Made by a program: the position numbers and the translations under genes. Under the pieces are notes generated by a model that was given only the letters and a program-made list of their open reading frames with translations, was not told where the DNA came from and made no database searches. 64,000 bases of DNA from Cryptosporangium aurantiacum (GTDB taxonomy: Bacteria; Actinomycetota; Actinomycetes; Mycobacteriales; Cryptosporangiaceae), in contig NZ_FRCS01000005.1 of the NCBI RefSeq assembly GCF_900143005.1, positions 434,001 through 498,000 of the forward strand, written 5' to 3'. This document shows positions 16,813-28,422 of the stretch, piece after piece; positions within the stretch are counted from its first letter, which is position 1; the number at the start of each line of letters is the position of its first letter.

Positions 16813-17917
16813 CCAGGTCCACCTTCTGGAAGGCCTTGACGTCGGAGTAGCCGGTCTTGGCCATCGATCGGCGCAGGCCGCCGAACAGGTTCAGCCAGCC
16901 GTTCGGGTCGTCGGCCGGGCCGTCGACCACCGTCTCCAGGCTGCCCAGCGGCCAGTCCGAGGTCGCCGGGACGTAGCTGCCGCGCGGCAGCTTCGGGTGC
17001 GACGCCATCGGGTGCCACCAGGCACCACCGGCGGGCGCCTCGGCGGCCACCGAGAGCGGCTGACCCAGCATCACCGCGTCGGCGCCGCAGGCGATCGCGC
17101 GGGCGATGTCGCCGGACGTCTGCAGCTCACCGTCGGCGATGACGTGCACGTAGCGGCCACCGGTCTCGTCGAGGTAGTCGCGGCGGGCCGCGGCGGCATC
17201 GGAGATCGCGGTCGCCATCGGGACCCGGATGCCGAGCACCTCGTCCTCGGTGGCCCACTTGTCGGCGCCGGTACCCACGATGACGCCGGCCGCGCCGGTG
17301 CGCATCAGGTGCAGCGCGGTCTGGTAGTTCGCGCAGCCACCGACGATCACCGGAACGTCGAGGTCGGCGATGAACTGCTTGAGGTTCAGCGTCGGGCCGG
17401 ACGTCGTCACGTGCTCGGCGGAGACCACCGCGCCCTGGATCACCAGCAGGTCGACGCCTGCCGCGATGGCCTCCAGCGCCAGCTCCAGCGTGTGCTGGGG
17501 CGAGATGCGGACCGCGGTGGTGACGCCACCCTCGCGCATGATCCGGATCCGGTCGCTGATCAGCTCGGGCTTGATCGGCTCGGCGTACGCCTCCTGCAGC
17601 CGACGGGTGCGGCGCGAGTCGTCGGAGAGCGAGGCCAGCTCCTCGAGCAACTTCGTCGGGTCGTCGTACCGCGTCCAGAGGCCCTCGGCGTTCAGGATGC
17701 CGAGGCCGCCGAGCCGACCGACCTCGATCGCGGTCTGCGGGCTCATCGTCGCGTCCGACGGCGTGGCCACCAGCGGCAGATCGAAGCGGAACGCGTCGAT
17801 CTGCCAGGCCAGGGACGTGTCGTTGACGTCACGGGTGCGCCGCGAGGGCACGATCGCGACCTCGTCCAAGTGGTAGGCGCGGCGGGCGCTCTTGCCCATC
17901 CCGATCTCCACCGACAT
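16799..17917 (-). CDS. guaB3: GuaB3 family IMP dehydrogenase-related protein
   Basis: A 372-residue protein of the IMPDH/GMPR barrel family without CBS domains. It opens MSVEIGMGKSARRAYHLDEV, as GuaB3 proteins do, and ends FGGLRRSMAKTGYSDVKAFQ. The loop that carries the catalytic Cys in true IMPDH (GPGSICTTR) here reads GTGADKWATEDEVLG and has no Cys. GuaB3 is conserved beside guaB across actinobacteria; its role is not settled. ATG 17917 matches the family start better than the TTG two codons earlier. It follows guaB by 57 bases. Confidence 0.93.
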   Translation of the reverse strand: MSVEIGMGKSARRAYHLDEVAIVPSRRTRDVNDTSLAWQIDAFRFDLPLVATPSDATMSPQTAIEVGRLGGLGILNAEGLWTRYDDPTKLLEELASLSDDSRRTRRLQEAYAEPIKPELISDRIRIMREGGVTTAVRISPQHTLELALEAIAAGVDLLVIQGAVVSAEHVTTSGPTLNLKQFIADLDVPVIVGGCANYQTALHLMRTGAAGVIVGTGADKWATEDEVLGIRVPMATAISDAAAARRDYLDETGGRYVHVIADGELQTSGDIARAIACGADAVMLGQPLSVAAEAPAGGAWWHPMASHPKLPRGSYVPATSDWPLGSLETVVDGPADDPNGWLNLFGGLRRSMAKTGYSDVKAFQKVDLVVTR

Positions 17918-17974
17918 GTTCAATTCCAGGCCCCTTAACTAGTCGGTGCCGCGCCGTCAAAGCTCCAAGCTTAT

Positions 17975-19528
<1,554 letters not shown>

Positions 19529-19671
19529 TCATCGTAGCCGTCACGACGCGTGAGCCGGGTCGCGCCGTCCGTCGCCCGGTGTGACTGCTGGGACCTGCGA
19601 AAACTCCCGAGACGAGCTGAATCGGTGCGGTGGATGCGATCTCCTACTCGCCAGTACACAGCGCTCGGTGA

Positions 19672-21177
19672 GTGGTAGATCTCACCCCCGTGACCCCTCA
19701 ACGGTTGATCGTCGCTTTCCTCACCCTCGTGCTGGCCCTCGGCTCCGCAGGCACCGCGGTGGCCGCTCCCGCTCCGGCCGTGCGCACGGTGCAGGTCACG
19801 TCGTTCGACGGCACGCCGATCGTCACCCACTTCTTCCCCGCCGCCGGCCTGACGGCCGGGAAGAAGGCCCCGACGGTCCTGGTGGGCCCGGGCTGGGGTC
19901 AGCCCGGCGAGAGCAATCCGGACGCTCCGGCGGTGGCCGGGTTACGGCAGCACGGCTACAACGTCGTGACCTGGGATCCACGCGGCTTCGGACGCTCTGG
20001 CGGCGCCGCGTCGGTGGACCTGTATCGCTACGAGGGACGGGACATGCAGCGGCTGCTGTCCTGGCTCGCCGGGCAGCCCGAGGCGCAGCTGGACCGCCGC
20101 GGCGACCCCCGGGTCGGCATGGCGGGCGGTAGCTACGGCGGCGGCATCCAGTTCGTCACCGCGGCGCTCGATCGCCGCGTGGACGCGATCGTCCCGGAGA
20201 TCGCCTGGAACTCGCTGGTCAACAGCCTCTACCCGAACCGGACGCCGAAGACCGGCTGGGGCAACCTGCTCTGCCGGTTCGGTTCCGCGGGCACCAACCG
20301 GGTGGTCGAGCAGGTGCAGACGACGTGCGGCCTGGCCGCGACCGGAGGGCTTCCGGACGCCGCCCTGGAAGCCTGGTGGCGCGACCACGGACCGGCGGGA
20401 CGGCTGATCAGCCAGGTCCGGGTGCCGACGATGATCCTCCAGGGCACGGTCGACACGCTGTTCCCGCTCAGCGAGGGCATCGCGAACTACCAGGCCCTGC
20501 GGAAGCGCGGGACGCCGGTGAAGATGGTCTGGTTCTGCGGCGGGCACGGCGTCTGCAACACGCCTCCCGGTCAGGGCGGCCACGTGGACGCGCTGACCGT
20601 GGCCTGGTTCGACCGCTGGCTGAAGCGGTCCCGCTCGGTCAGCACCGGCCCGGGCTTCGAGTACGTGGACGACGCCGGGGTCTGGCGGGGTGCGCGCGCC
20701 TATCCGCTCGCCGGTACCCGCCGGACGAGCACGACCGGCTCCGGGACGCTCGCGTTCAGCCCGGCCGACACCTCGGGCACCGACATCGCCGCCCAGCCGG
20801 CCACCAACGCGGTGCGGATCGCCGGCCCGAAGGCACCGGGTCGCCAGGTGGTGGGTGCGCCGACGTTGACGCTCACCTACCGCGGCACCGGCGACGCACC
20901 CCGGACGTCGCTCTTCGCCCAGGTCGTCGACGTCAGCCGTAACGTCGTCGCCGGGAACTTCGCGACCGCGGTGCCGGTGGTGCTGGACGGCAAGCAGCAC
21001 ACGGTGTCGGTGCCGCTCGGTGCGGTGGCCTGGAGCAGCGGAACGCTCGAACTCCAGATCACCGGGGCGTCCCGGCTGTACTACCCGCAGCGGGCCACCG
21101 GCTCGGTGACGATTCGCGCCACGGTACGGTACCCGGTAACGGCGCCAGCACACGCTGTTAGTTTCAGCGGCAGCTGA
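19672..21177 (+). CDS. Secreted X-Pro dipeptidyl-peptidase (S15)-like alpha/beta hydrolase
   Basis: A 501-residue exported enzyme. The signal peptide (RLIVAFLTLVLALGSAGTAVAAPAP) ends near residue 35. The alpha/beta hydrolase core has WDPRGFGRSGG, the nucleophile Ser in GGSYGGG and a late His in FCGGHGVC. The C-terminal part (from about 345) resembles the beta-jelly-roll of S15/CocE enzymes. Substrate could be a peptide or an ester. Start could be GTG 19672 or GTG 19690; both leave the signal peptide whole. Divergent from guaB. M. tuberculosis has no counterpart between Rv3411c and Rv3412, so this gene is an insertion in the block. Confidence 0.85.
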   Translation: MVDLTPVTPQRLIVAFLTLVLALGSAGTAVAAPAPAVRTVQVTSFDGTPIVTHFFPAAGLTAGKKAPTVLVGPGWGQPGESNPDAPAVAGLRQHGYNVVTWDPRGFGRSGGAASVDLYRYEGRDMQRLLSWLAGQPEAQLDRRGDPRVGMAGGSYGGGIQFVTAALDRRVDAIVPEIAWNSLVNSLYPNRTPKTGWGNLLCRFGSAGTNRVVEQVQTTCGLAATGGLPDAALEAWWRDHGPAGRLISQVRVPTMILQGTVDTLFPLSEGIANYQALRKRGTPVKMVWFCGGHGVCNTPPGQGGHVDALTVAWFDRWLKRSRSVSTGPGFEYVDDAGVWRGARAYPLAGTRRTSTTGSGTLAFSPADTSGTDIAAQPATNAVRIAGPKAPGRQVVGAPTLTLTYRGTGDAPRTSLFAQVVDVSRNVVAGNFATAVPVVLDGKQHTVSVPLGAVAWSSGTLELQITGASRLYYPQRATGSVTIRATVRYPVTAPAHAVSFSGS

Positions 21178-21246
21178 TTCGAAACCCCTCCCAGCGTCGT
21201 GTCAAGGGGGAAGGCGCAGCGAAGCACGTCGGGCTACGGTGGGAGC

Positions 21247-21645
21247 GTGCAGGACGAACCGCTAGACCCGTTCGCGGGTGACCCGACCGACCCGACGTCA
21301 GCTCTCGAAGACGACGGGCCGGGCCGCGGTGTGCAGCCGCTCACCGCGGAGGAACGACAGGACGTCCTCGACGACCTGGCCGACCTGGACGTCTACGAGG
21401 CGCTGCTGACCGCGCGTGACATCCGCGGGCTGGTCGTCGACTGCGAGGACTGCCGGGTCCCGCACTACTTCGCCTGGGACCTGCTCCGGGCCAACCTGCG
21501 CCACCTGCTCGTCGCCGGCCGCACCCGCGTGCACGAGCCGGCCTTCGACCCCGACCCCAGTGAGTACGTCACCTGGGAGTACGCCCGCGGGTACGCCGAC
21601 GGCATGCAGGACGCCGTCGAGGACGCGGACGAGCCGGGCGCCTGA
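21247..21645 (+). CDS. DUF5319 family protein (Rv3412 counterpart)
   Basis: A 132-residue acidic protein. The conserved core is LTAEERQDVLDDLADLDVYEALL, then a CEDC pair inside a PHYFAW context that could bind metal, then EYVTWEYARGYADGMQDAV. M. tuberculosis Rv3412, between guaB2 and rsdA and likewise on the opposite strand, belongs to the same family. Function unknown. GTG 21247 is preferred to the upstream ATG because GGTGGGAGC precedes it and the encoded N terminus (VQDEPLDPF) matches the family. Confidence 0.85.
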   Translation: MQDEPLDPFAGDPTDPTSALEDDGPGRGVQPLTAEERQDVLDDLADLDVYEALLTARDIRGLVVDCEDCRVPHYFAWDLLRANLRHLLVAGRTRVHEPAFDPDPSEYVTWEYARGYADGMQDAVEDADEPGA

Positions 21646-21681
21646 CTTTCCCGCGCGGCCGTGAACGCCGCGGGTTAACGC

Positions 21682-22866
21682 CTACTCCGCGGTCGATCCG
21701 GCGTCGGCGCCGGTGACCTGATCGCCGGACTGCCCGTCGGACGATCCGCCGTTCGAGATCGTCTCGGTCGGCTGCGGGTCCGGCGTGTTGCCGGGCTCGG
21801 ACGGCGTGGGCCCGGGCTCGGTCGGACCTTGCGTCGGCGCCTCGGTCGTCGGGGCAGGATCGGTCGGCCGCGGCGCCGTCGACGGGGTGGACCCTGGCGA
21901 CGGGGTGGTCGACGTCGAGCCGGGGCCGCGCCGCGGATCGCCGTTGCGCTCCCAGCGGGAACGCGGGGACGGCCCGGTAGTGGCCCCACCACTCGTCGAC
22001 GGGTCGGCGCCGGCCCGGCGCGGATCGCCGTACGGCGACCGGAACTCCGGCAGCGTGGCGGTGATCTGCAGTTCCTGCGCCAGCTCGTCGGCCTCGTCCG
22101 AACCCTCGCGGACCTGCGTGTCGAGCTTCTCCTGAGCCTCTTCGAGGTAGCGACGGGCAGCGACGGGGTCGCCGCGCCGAATCGCTTCACGCGCTTTCTC
22201 CAGCGAGGCGTGCCCCTCTTCGCTGGCCACGATCGAACGAGCACGCTCCGCGTAGATCACCCGGCTGATCGGCCAGAGCCGGTCACCGGGGTGCGCGGTC
22301 GCGGCCGCAGCCACGCTGCCCGCGGAACCGGCCGCCACGATGGCGGCGGTCGCGGCCACCGCCACGACGACCCGGTCGAGCCTTCGGCGGCGGGACCGCC
22401 GATCGGCCGGCTCGGACGGCGGCGGCGCCTCGTCGAACGACGGGGGGAGCTGCGGGGTCGGCTCGGTCGGGTACTCCCCGGCCGGACGCGCGTACCCGGC
22501 TGCGACGAACGCCGAGCGCACGGACTCGTCGATCCGGTCGGGGTCGGTGAAGACCGGGAGCGGCGTCGTGTCGTCCCGGAAGAGCGAGAGCACCTCGGTG
22601 TCGTCCTGCGGCGTCGACTCGGTGTCAACCGTGGCCAGCAGCATCGGCGCCGGCGACAACAAGCCGTCGTCCAGGTCCTCGCGCCACCCGGTGAGCAGCC
22701 GCGCCGCCACGTCGTCCCGGTAGCTGGCAGGCAGCTCACCGCGGCCGAGGGCGTCGAGAAGGGCGTCGTCGTGCAGGATTGCGTCCACACCGGCCTCGGA
22801 TTCGGGGTCGGCAAACCCCTCGTGGTCGGGTACGTCGTGCGTCGATGGCCCGCGGGATTCGCTCAC
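21682..22866 (-). CDS. rsdA: Anti-sigma-D factor RsdA-like membrane protein
   Basis: A 394-residue single-pass membrane protein. The N-terminal cytoplasmic part contains the RsdA-type sigma-binding helix DDALLDALGRGE (33-44), and the membrane helix is at about 165-189. Outside is a helical region (ISRVIYAERARSIVASEEGHASLEKA...) then a long Pro/Ser/Thr-rich tail. M. tuberculosis RsdA (Rv3413c) binds SigD and is degraded by ClpXP after release. The GTG start overlaps the sigma factor stop (GTGA), so the two are co-translated. The tail is longer than I expect for the family. Confidence 0.9.
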   Translation of the reverse strand: MSESRGPSTHDVPDHEGFADPESEAGVDAILHDDALLDALGRGELPASYRDDVAARLLTGWREDLDDGLLSPAPMLLATVDTESTPQDDTEVLSLFRDDTTPLPVFTDPDRIDESVRSAFVAAGYARPAGEYPTEPTPQLPPSFDEAPPPSEPADRRSRRRRLDRVVVAVAATAAIVAAGSAGSVAAAATAHPGDRLWPISRVIYAERARSIVASEEGHASLEKAREAIRRGDPVAARRYLEEAQEKLDTQVREGSDEADELAQELQITATLPEFRSPYGDPRRAGADPSTSGGATTGPSPRSRWERNGDPRRGPGSTSTTPSPGSTPSTAPRPTDPAPTTEAPTQGPTEPGPTPSEPGNTPDPQPTETISNGGSSDGQSGDQVTGADAGSTAE

Positions 22867-23447
22867 GCCGTCTCCCGGACCGGGTCGAGGGTGCGGCGCA
22901 GGCGGTTGAGCGCACGGTGCTGGGTCACCCGCACGGATCCGGCGCTCATCCCGAGTGCCCGGCCGGTCTCCTCCGCGCTCAGCCCCACCGCGATGCGGAG
23001 CAGCAGCACGTCCCGATGCGCGGCCGGCAGCGTGTCGAGCAGGTCACGCATGCGGCGCGACGCGTCGGCGTCGATCGCATGCCCTTCCGGGCCGCCGCCG
23101 GGCGCGGGGGTCTCGGGGATTGTCTGCACTGGAACGCCGAGCTCCCGGGCGGCGACCCGGTGCGCGTCGGTGACCTTGTTCGCCGCGATGCGGAACAGGA
23201 ACGCCGTGAAAGGGCGTCCCTGGTCGCGATAGCGAGGCAGTGCGTGCAACACCGCGAGACACACCTCCTGCGCTACGTCGTCCGCCGTCGTATAGGTACC
23301 GCCGCCCGCTCGGCCCAGACGCGCCCGGCAGTAGCGCACCACCATCGGCTGCACTTGCCGGAGCAGCTCGGCGGTGGCCTCCGCGTCGGACTGTGCCGCC
23401 CGGGACGCCAGCACGTCCAATTCGCGCTCGACCCGCTCCCCGGTCAT
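22863..23447 (-). CDS. sigD: RNA polymerase sigma factor SigD (ECF type)
   Basis: A 194-residue ECF sigma factor. Region 2 contains PMVVRYCRARLG, TADDVAQEVCLAVLHALPRYRDQGRPFTAFLFRIAANKVTD (outline), and region 4 contains LPAAHRDVLLLRIAVGLSAEETGRALGMSAGSVRVTQHRAL (outline). Both match SigD of mycobacteria closely. It directs a regulon tied to envelope and stationary phase in M. tuberculosis. Held by the membrane anti-sigma RsdA encoded just after it. ATG 23447 follows ACAGGGCGG and agrees with the family N terminus; a GTG at 23477 is the alternative. Confidence 0.93.
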   Translation of the reverse strand: MTGERVERELDVLASRAAQSDAEATAELLRQVQPMVVRYCRARLGRAGGGTYTTADDVAQEVCLAVLHALPRYRDQGRPFTAFLFRIAANKVTDAHRVAARELGVPVQTIPETPAPGGGPEGHAIDADASRRMRDLLDTLPAAHRDVLLLRIAVGLSAEETGRALGMSAGSVRVTQHRALNRLRRTLDPVRETA

Positions 23448-24021
23448 CGCCGCCCTGTCGGAGGACTGCACCCGCATCCGCTGCCGCGCTCACACCCGCT
23501 GATCGTCCACGCGCAAGGCTGACGTCTGAGCCTGGCCACGGTTCCTGACCGTAGCCTGCCAGTCGTACCCGCGGGCGGCACCTGTCCGCACGGCCGAAAC
23601 CCATCCCCCGGACGGACGAGGTCGGCTGGCCCGGATTGGGTCGTCAATCCGCAGGTCAGAGGGGGACAGCTCAAATTCTCAACTACTCCGTAAGGATGGG
23701 GACACTCCACTCACCACGGGATCGCGGAGCGTGACTGCGGGTTGGGCAGACACACTGAGTAATCTCGACTTGACACTTCGGACAGTCCGGAAATCACCCT
23801 GCTCGGTATTTCACCCAAAATTGCCGAAGGCGCCAATCCGCCATCCGGCCGAGGATCGCAGGGTTGCAGCCCGCGATCTGTGGGGTTATCGCTGGCCGCA
23901 GGCGCATGAGGACCGCAAAAACCCCCTCAGGTGGCGTGGGATCGGTCCGGCCCCGGGATGAAACGCGGATCAGTCCTGCCAGAGCTGGACCGATCCGCTT
24001 CCGACGCTCGCCGCGTCGGGA
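23448..24021. other. Gap upstream of sigD, no gene
   Basis: About 570 bases between the sigD start and the end of the Rv3415c-like gene. No frame has actinobacterial coding bias. Parts near 23660-23840 are AT-richer and include TTGACA at 23770-23775 without a convincing -10 at the right spacing. The sigD promoter should lie here. I see no RNA gene. Confidence 0.4.
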
Positions 24022-25176
24022 TCATCGGAGGAGAGCGGCGAAGTCCGGACGGGCGAGCCAGGCTTCGCGCTCGTCGGGGCTCAAGCCGTCGCCGACCGCT
24101 CGAACGGCCGCCGCCGCCGCGGCACGGTGCTCGGCCGCGGCGGCCCTGTCGCCGATGCCGTCGGCGACTTCGGCGCGCAGCGACTCCGCCACCCAGAGCA
24201 GCGGCAGTGCACCGACCGCGGACGCACGCGCCGCCGCCAGCGCCAACGTCACCCCGGCAGGCCCGCCGCCGTCCGAGGCGCCGCGAGCGGAGGCGCGCTC
24301 GGAAGCAACGCCGTCGGGGGCACCGCGCTCGGGGGCACCGCGCTCGGGGGCACCGCGCTCGGGGGCACCGCGGGGTGGGGTGGCTCGGTCGCGGACGTAC
24401 TGGGACGCGCCGAGGAAGAGCGTGCACTTCGCGACGTGGCGGGGCGCGTTCGCGGCGATCGCTTCGGCCAGCGACTCTTCGGCGATGACCACCGCGGCAG
24501 CGGCATCGCCCGTCAGCAGCGCGATCTCGGTACGCACCCACCCGCGCCGCACTCGGTGGCGCCAGCCCACCTGCGCCGGGTGGGAGGCCAGCAGCGCGTC
24601 GACGCCGGCGAGTCGCTCGGCGGCCTGGTCGGCCCGGCCCAGGCCGACGGCGTCAGCGGCCAGCCCCAGCTCTGCGTCAAACCGCGCGTCGAACGCCGCC
24701 CCCTCCGCCGTAGCGGCCGGGGCCGTGGCGGCGGCCGGGGCCGTGGGGACAGCCGGGGTCGTGGGGGCAGCCGGGGCCGTGGCGGTGGCCGGGGCCGTGG
24801 CGGCGGCCGGGGTTCTGAGGGCGGGCAGGAGGGCTGCGGCCTGGTGGTCGCAGTGGAGGGCCTCGGTGTGGCGGCCCAGTTGGCGCTGGTGGCTGGCGAG
24901 CGTCGACCAGGCCAGGGACGCGTAGGCGAGGCCATCTTCCCCCGGGGGCGTGGTGCGATTGGCAACCGCTGCCGACCCGGACTCGGCCAGCGGACGCAGT
25001 GCCGCCGCCGCGAGCGCGTACCGGCCCTGCGCCCCGAGCACGGCGCCGAGCATCCAGGCCGTCCCGGGCTCCGTGCTCTGCCGGGGCAACATCGCCAGCG
25101 CCGCCGCGGGTGACTCGTGGAAGAACACCCGCGCGGCCTCGCCGCACAAACCCAAATCGACGCAGCCCCGTGCCAC
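24022..25176 (-). CDS. Helical repeat protein, Rv3415c counterpart
   Basis: A 384-residue Ala-rich, helical protein with TPR-like pairs (GTAWMLGAVLGAQGRYALAAAALRPL; AFDARFDAELGLAADAVGLGRADQAAERLAGV). It sits where Rv3415c lies, between sigD and whiB3, and the family is uncharacterised. GTG 25176 is chosen because AAAGGA stands six bases upstream and the coding pattern starts there. Two in-frame tandem repeats interrupt it: an 18-base unit near residues 120-155 and a 15-base unit near 268-289 (GAPER repeats). These low-complexity inserts probably lie in loops. It is divergent from whiB. Confidence 0.75.
   Translation of the reverse strand: MARGCVDLGLCGEAARVFFHESPAAALAMLPRQSTEPGTAWMLGAVLGAQGRYALAAAALRPLAESGSAAVANRTTPPGEDGLAYASLAWSTLASHQRQLGRHTEALHCDHQAAALLPALRTPAAATAPATATAPAAPTTPAVPTAPAAATAPAATAEGAAFDARFDAELGLAADAVGLGRADQAAERLAGVDALLASHPAQVGWRHRVRRGWVRTEIALLTGDAAAAVVIAEESLAEAIAANAPRHVAKCTLFLGASQYVRDRATPPRGAPERGAPERGAPERGAPDGVASERASARGASDGGGPAGVTLALAAARASAVGALPLLWVAESLRAEVADGIGDRAAAAEHRAAAAAAVRAVGDGLSPDEREAWLARPDFAALLR
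24311..24370 (+). repeat. Four tandem 15-base repeats inside the Rv3415c-like gene
   Basis: Unit CGCTCGGGGGCACCG occurs at 24326, 24341 and 24356, with a near copy (CCGT...) at 24311. In the coding strand it gives GAPER pentapeptides, so unit gain or loss keeps the frame. Confidence 0.9.
24713..24815 (+). repeat. Imperfect 18-base tandem repeats inside the Rv3415c-like gene
   Basis: About five to six copies of a G/C-rich 18-base unit related to GCGGCCGGGGCCGTGG. Encoded as Ala/Pro/Thr hexapeptides (APATAT, APAAPT type). In frame, hence a variable linker. Confidence 0.75.
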
Positions 25177-25330
25177 GGACGGTCCTTTCGACGCAGGATC
25201 GATGCAAAAGATGAGCCTGGAGCGTTTCCCGCCGCTCACCAGGGGCATTAGCTGAATCGTCCCGCGTTCCCGGCGGAGCGGTTCGCGGCCCCCGACTCGT
25301 CGACCAGCGCACTTGCATCTGGAGGACCCC

Positions 25331-25666
25331 ATGGCTGACGTCCGTCGCCTACCCGGACCCACCACCGAACTGTGGGACTGGCAGCTCGAGGGCTCGTGCC
25401 GCGGGCTGGACAGCGCGCTCTTCTTCCACCCCGACAACGAGCGCGGTCCGTCGCGGGCGCGGCGGGAGTCGGCGGCGAAGGCGATCTGCGCGTCTTGCCC
25501 GGTGGTCGAGCCGTGCCGGGAGCACGCGCTGGCGGTGCGGGAACCGTACGGGGTCTGGGGCGGGCTGAGCGAGGCGGAGCGCACGCAACTGCTCGGCACC
25601 GGACGCGGCGACGCCCTGCAGCCGCCGCTGGAGGACGCCACCCCGGAGATGGCGCGCGCCGTCTGA
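25331..25666 (+). CDS. whiB3: WhiB family Fe-S regulator (WhiB3-type)
   Basis: A 111-residue WhiB protein. Four Cys at 23, 53, 56 and 62 (GSCRG, CASC, VEPC) should hold a [4Fe-4S] cluster, and GVWGG at 74-78 is the family turn. From memory this is the same Cys numbering as M. tuberculosis WhiB3, and the gene sits opposite groEL1 and beside the Rv3415c-like gene exactly as Rv3416 does. WhiB proteins bind region 4 of the primary sigma factor and sense oxygen, NO or redox state. A basic C-terminal tail for DNA binding is not obvious. GGAGGA at 25321 supports the ATG. Confidence 0.9.
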   Translation: MADVRRLPGPTTELWDWQLEGSCRGLDSALFFHPDNERGPSRARRESAAKAICASCPVVEPCREHALAVREPYGVWGGLSEAERTQLLGTGRGDALQPPLEDATPEMARAV

Positions 25667-25845
25667 GCGCCGAGCAGATTATTGGCCACTCAGCGACCGG
25701 TCCCGCGCCGGTGATACGTCGAAATGTGGCCAGGTTCCTCGGAGCACCAGGCACGGGCACCCCAGGCGTGGGCACTCGGCGGGCGGCCGGCGCGGTAACC
25801 CGGCATAAACCCCTCGCCTGCGGTGGTTCGCCGAGCGGCGTAGAC

Positions 25846-25879
25846 AAAGGCCGGTAGGGCAGAAGCCCCACCGGCCTTT
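25846..25879. terminator. Bidirectional terminator between whiB and groEL
   Basis: AAAGGCCGGT and ACCGGCCTTT arms with an inner GGGC...GCCC pairing and small loop. It lies between the convergent whiB and groEL1 genes. Confidence 0.85.
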
Positions 25880-25896
25880 AGACGTACGACGACGGA

Positions 25897-27633
<1,737 letters not shown>

Positions 27634-27645
27634 TCAAGACAAGGC

Positions 27646-27954
27646 TTACTTCTCGACGACGGCGAGAACGTCGCGGGCCGAGAGCAGCAGGTACTCCTCG
27701 CCGGCGTACTTGACCTCGGTGCCGCCGTACTTCGAGTAGATGACGGTGTCGCCGACCTTCACGTCGACCGGCACCCGAGTGCCCTTGTCGTCCACCCGGC
27801 CGGGGCCGACCGCGAGGACGGTGCCCTCCTGGGGCTTCTCCTTGGCGGTGTCCGGGATGACGATGCCGGAAGCAGTCGTCGTCTCGGCCTCGTTCGCCTG
27901 GACCAGGATGCGGTCCTCGAGCGGCTTGATGGTGACCTTGGTAGCGGTCGTCAC
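27646..27954 (-). CDS. groES: Co-chaperonin GroES
   Basis: A 102-residue lid of the chaperonin. It has the N-terminal [11 protein letters not shown], the mobile-loop segment [30 protein letters not shown] and the C-terminal [17 protein letters not shown] 27954 is fixed by GGGGGAGGA seven bases upstream. First gene of the heat-shock operon, under two CIRCE operators (HrcA control). Followed after 102 bases by groEL1, with a large hairpin between them. Confidence 0.97.
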   Translation of the reverse strand: MTTATKVTIKPLEDRILVQANEAETTTASGIVIPDTAKEKPQEGTVLAVGPGRVDDKGTRVPVDVKVGDTVIYSKYGGTEVKYAGEEYLLLSARDVLAVVEK

Positions 27955-28055
27955 GTCGTTGTCCTCCCCCTTCGTGGGGTGCAAACCGTTGCAATCCACC
28001 GGTGCTTCACGGAGCGGCTCGCCGTCGCGGGGAACAAGACGCCCTCGTGCACGAA

Positions 28056-28082
28056 TTGGCACACTCGATGGTCGAGTGCTAA
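28056..28082 (-). promoter_or_regulatory. CIRCE operator 1 (HrcA site)
   Basis: TTGGCACAC-N9-GAGTGCTAA against consensus TTAGCACTC-N9-GAGTGCTAA: 7/9 and 9/9 matches with exact 9-base spacing. It covers the region just downstream of the groES -10. Confidence 0.92.
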
Positions 28083-28087
28083 AGCGA

Positions 28088-28115
28088 ACCCTAGCAGTTG
28101 TTGGCACTCCGTCAA
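28088..28115 (-). promoter_or_regulatory. groES-groEL1 promoter
   Basis: On the minus strand TTGACG (complement of 28110-28115) and TAGGGT (complement of 28088-28093) are spaced 16 bases apart, a vegetative-type promoter. Its -35 is inside one CIRCE and its start region abuts the other. Confidence 0.75.
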
Positions 28116-28127
28116 GCCGAGTGCCAG
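28101..28127 (-). promoter_or_regulatory. CIRCE operator 2 (HrcA site)
   Basis: TTGGCACTC-N9-GAGTGCCAG: 8/9 and 7/9 matches to the CIRCE arms, with exact spacing. It overlaps the -35 of the groES promoter. Tandem CIRCE copies are known before groES in other actinobacteria. Confidence 0.9.
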
Positions 28128-28422
28128 CCCCATCGGGCTGCTCCTACACCGATGGTTTCAGCTGCTCGTGAGCGCGGCATGAGTAGGGAGGTCACTCACG
28201 TCTTTCGCGATCTTTCTCGTAGACAGCCTCGCTGAGGAGCGTATAGTTGCCCGGAGCGATCGGGTGATTACTTTGAGTGCAACTATTAACAGATCGCTCT
28301 GTGACGCGGACCTCAAGAGTTCACGAACAGTTGACATCGCTACTCTTCCCCACTGCGGGGCGCAGGAGAAGAGTGGGACGTGGCCGAGCGTCCGGCAAGG
28401 GCCCCAGCGGAGGTGCGAAACG
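28128..28422. other. Upstream region of DUF1918 gene, AT-richer
   Basis: No gene in this stretch. It is less G+C-rich than its neighbours. An 8-base inverted repeat ATAGTTGC ... GCAACTAT lies at 28243-28250 and 28279-28286. A TTGACA at 28332-28337 could be a -35 for the DUF1918 gene but lacks a clear -10. A weak hairpin (ACTCTTC ... GAAGAGT) follows near 28340-28375. Confidence 0.4.

Noticed and set aside
23770-23775. TTGACA as a promoter
   Set aside because: No -10 hexamer at 16-18 bases and no plus-strand gene follows it.
23700-24021. Possible structured RNA or riboswitch upstream of sigD
   Set aside because: Some G+C-rich pairing is possible near 23840-23950, but no known riboswitch core, conserved loop or coding target in the right direction could be matched.
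24311-24370. CRISPR-like repeat array
   Set aside because: Units are 15 bases with no spacers and lie in frame inside a gene, so these are coding tandem repeats.
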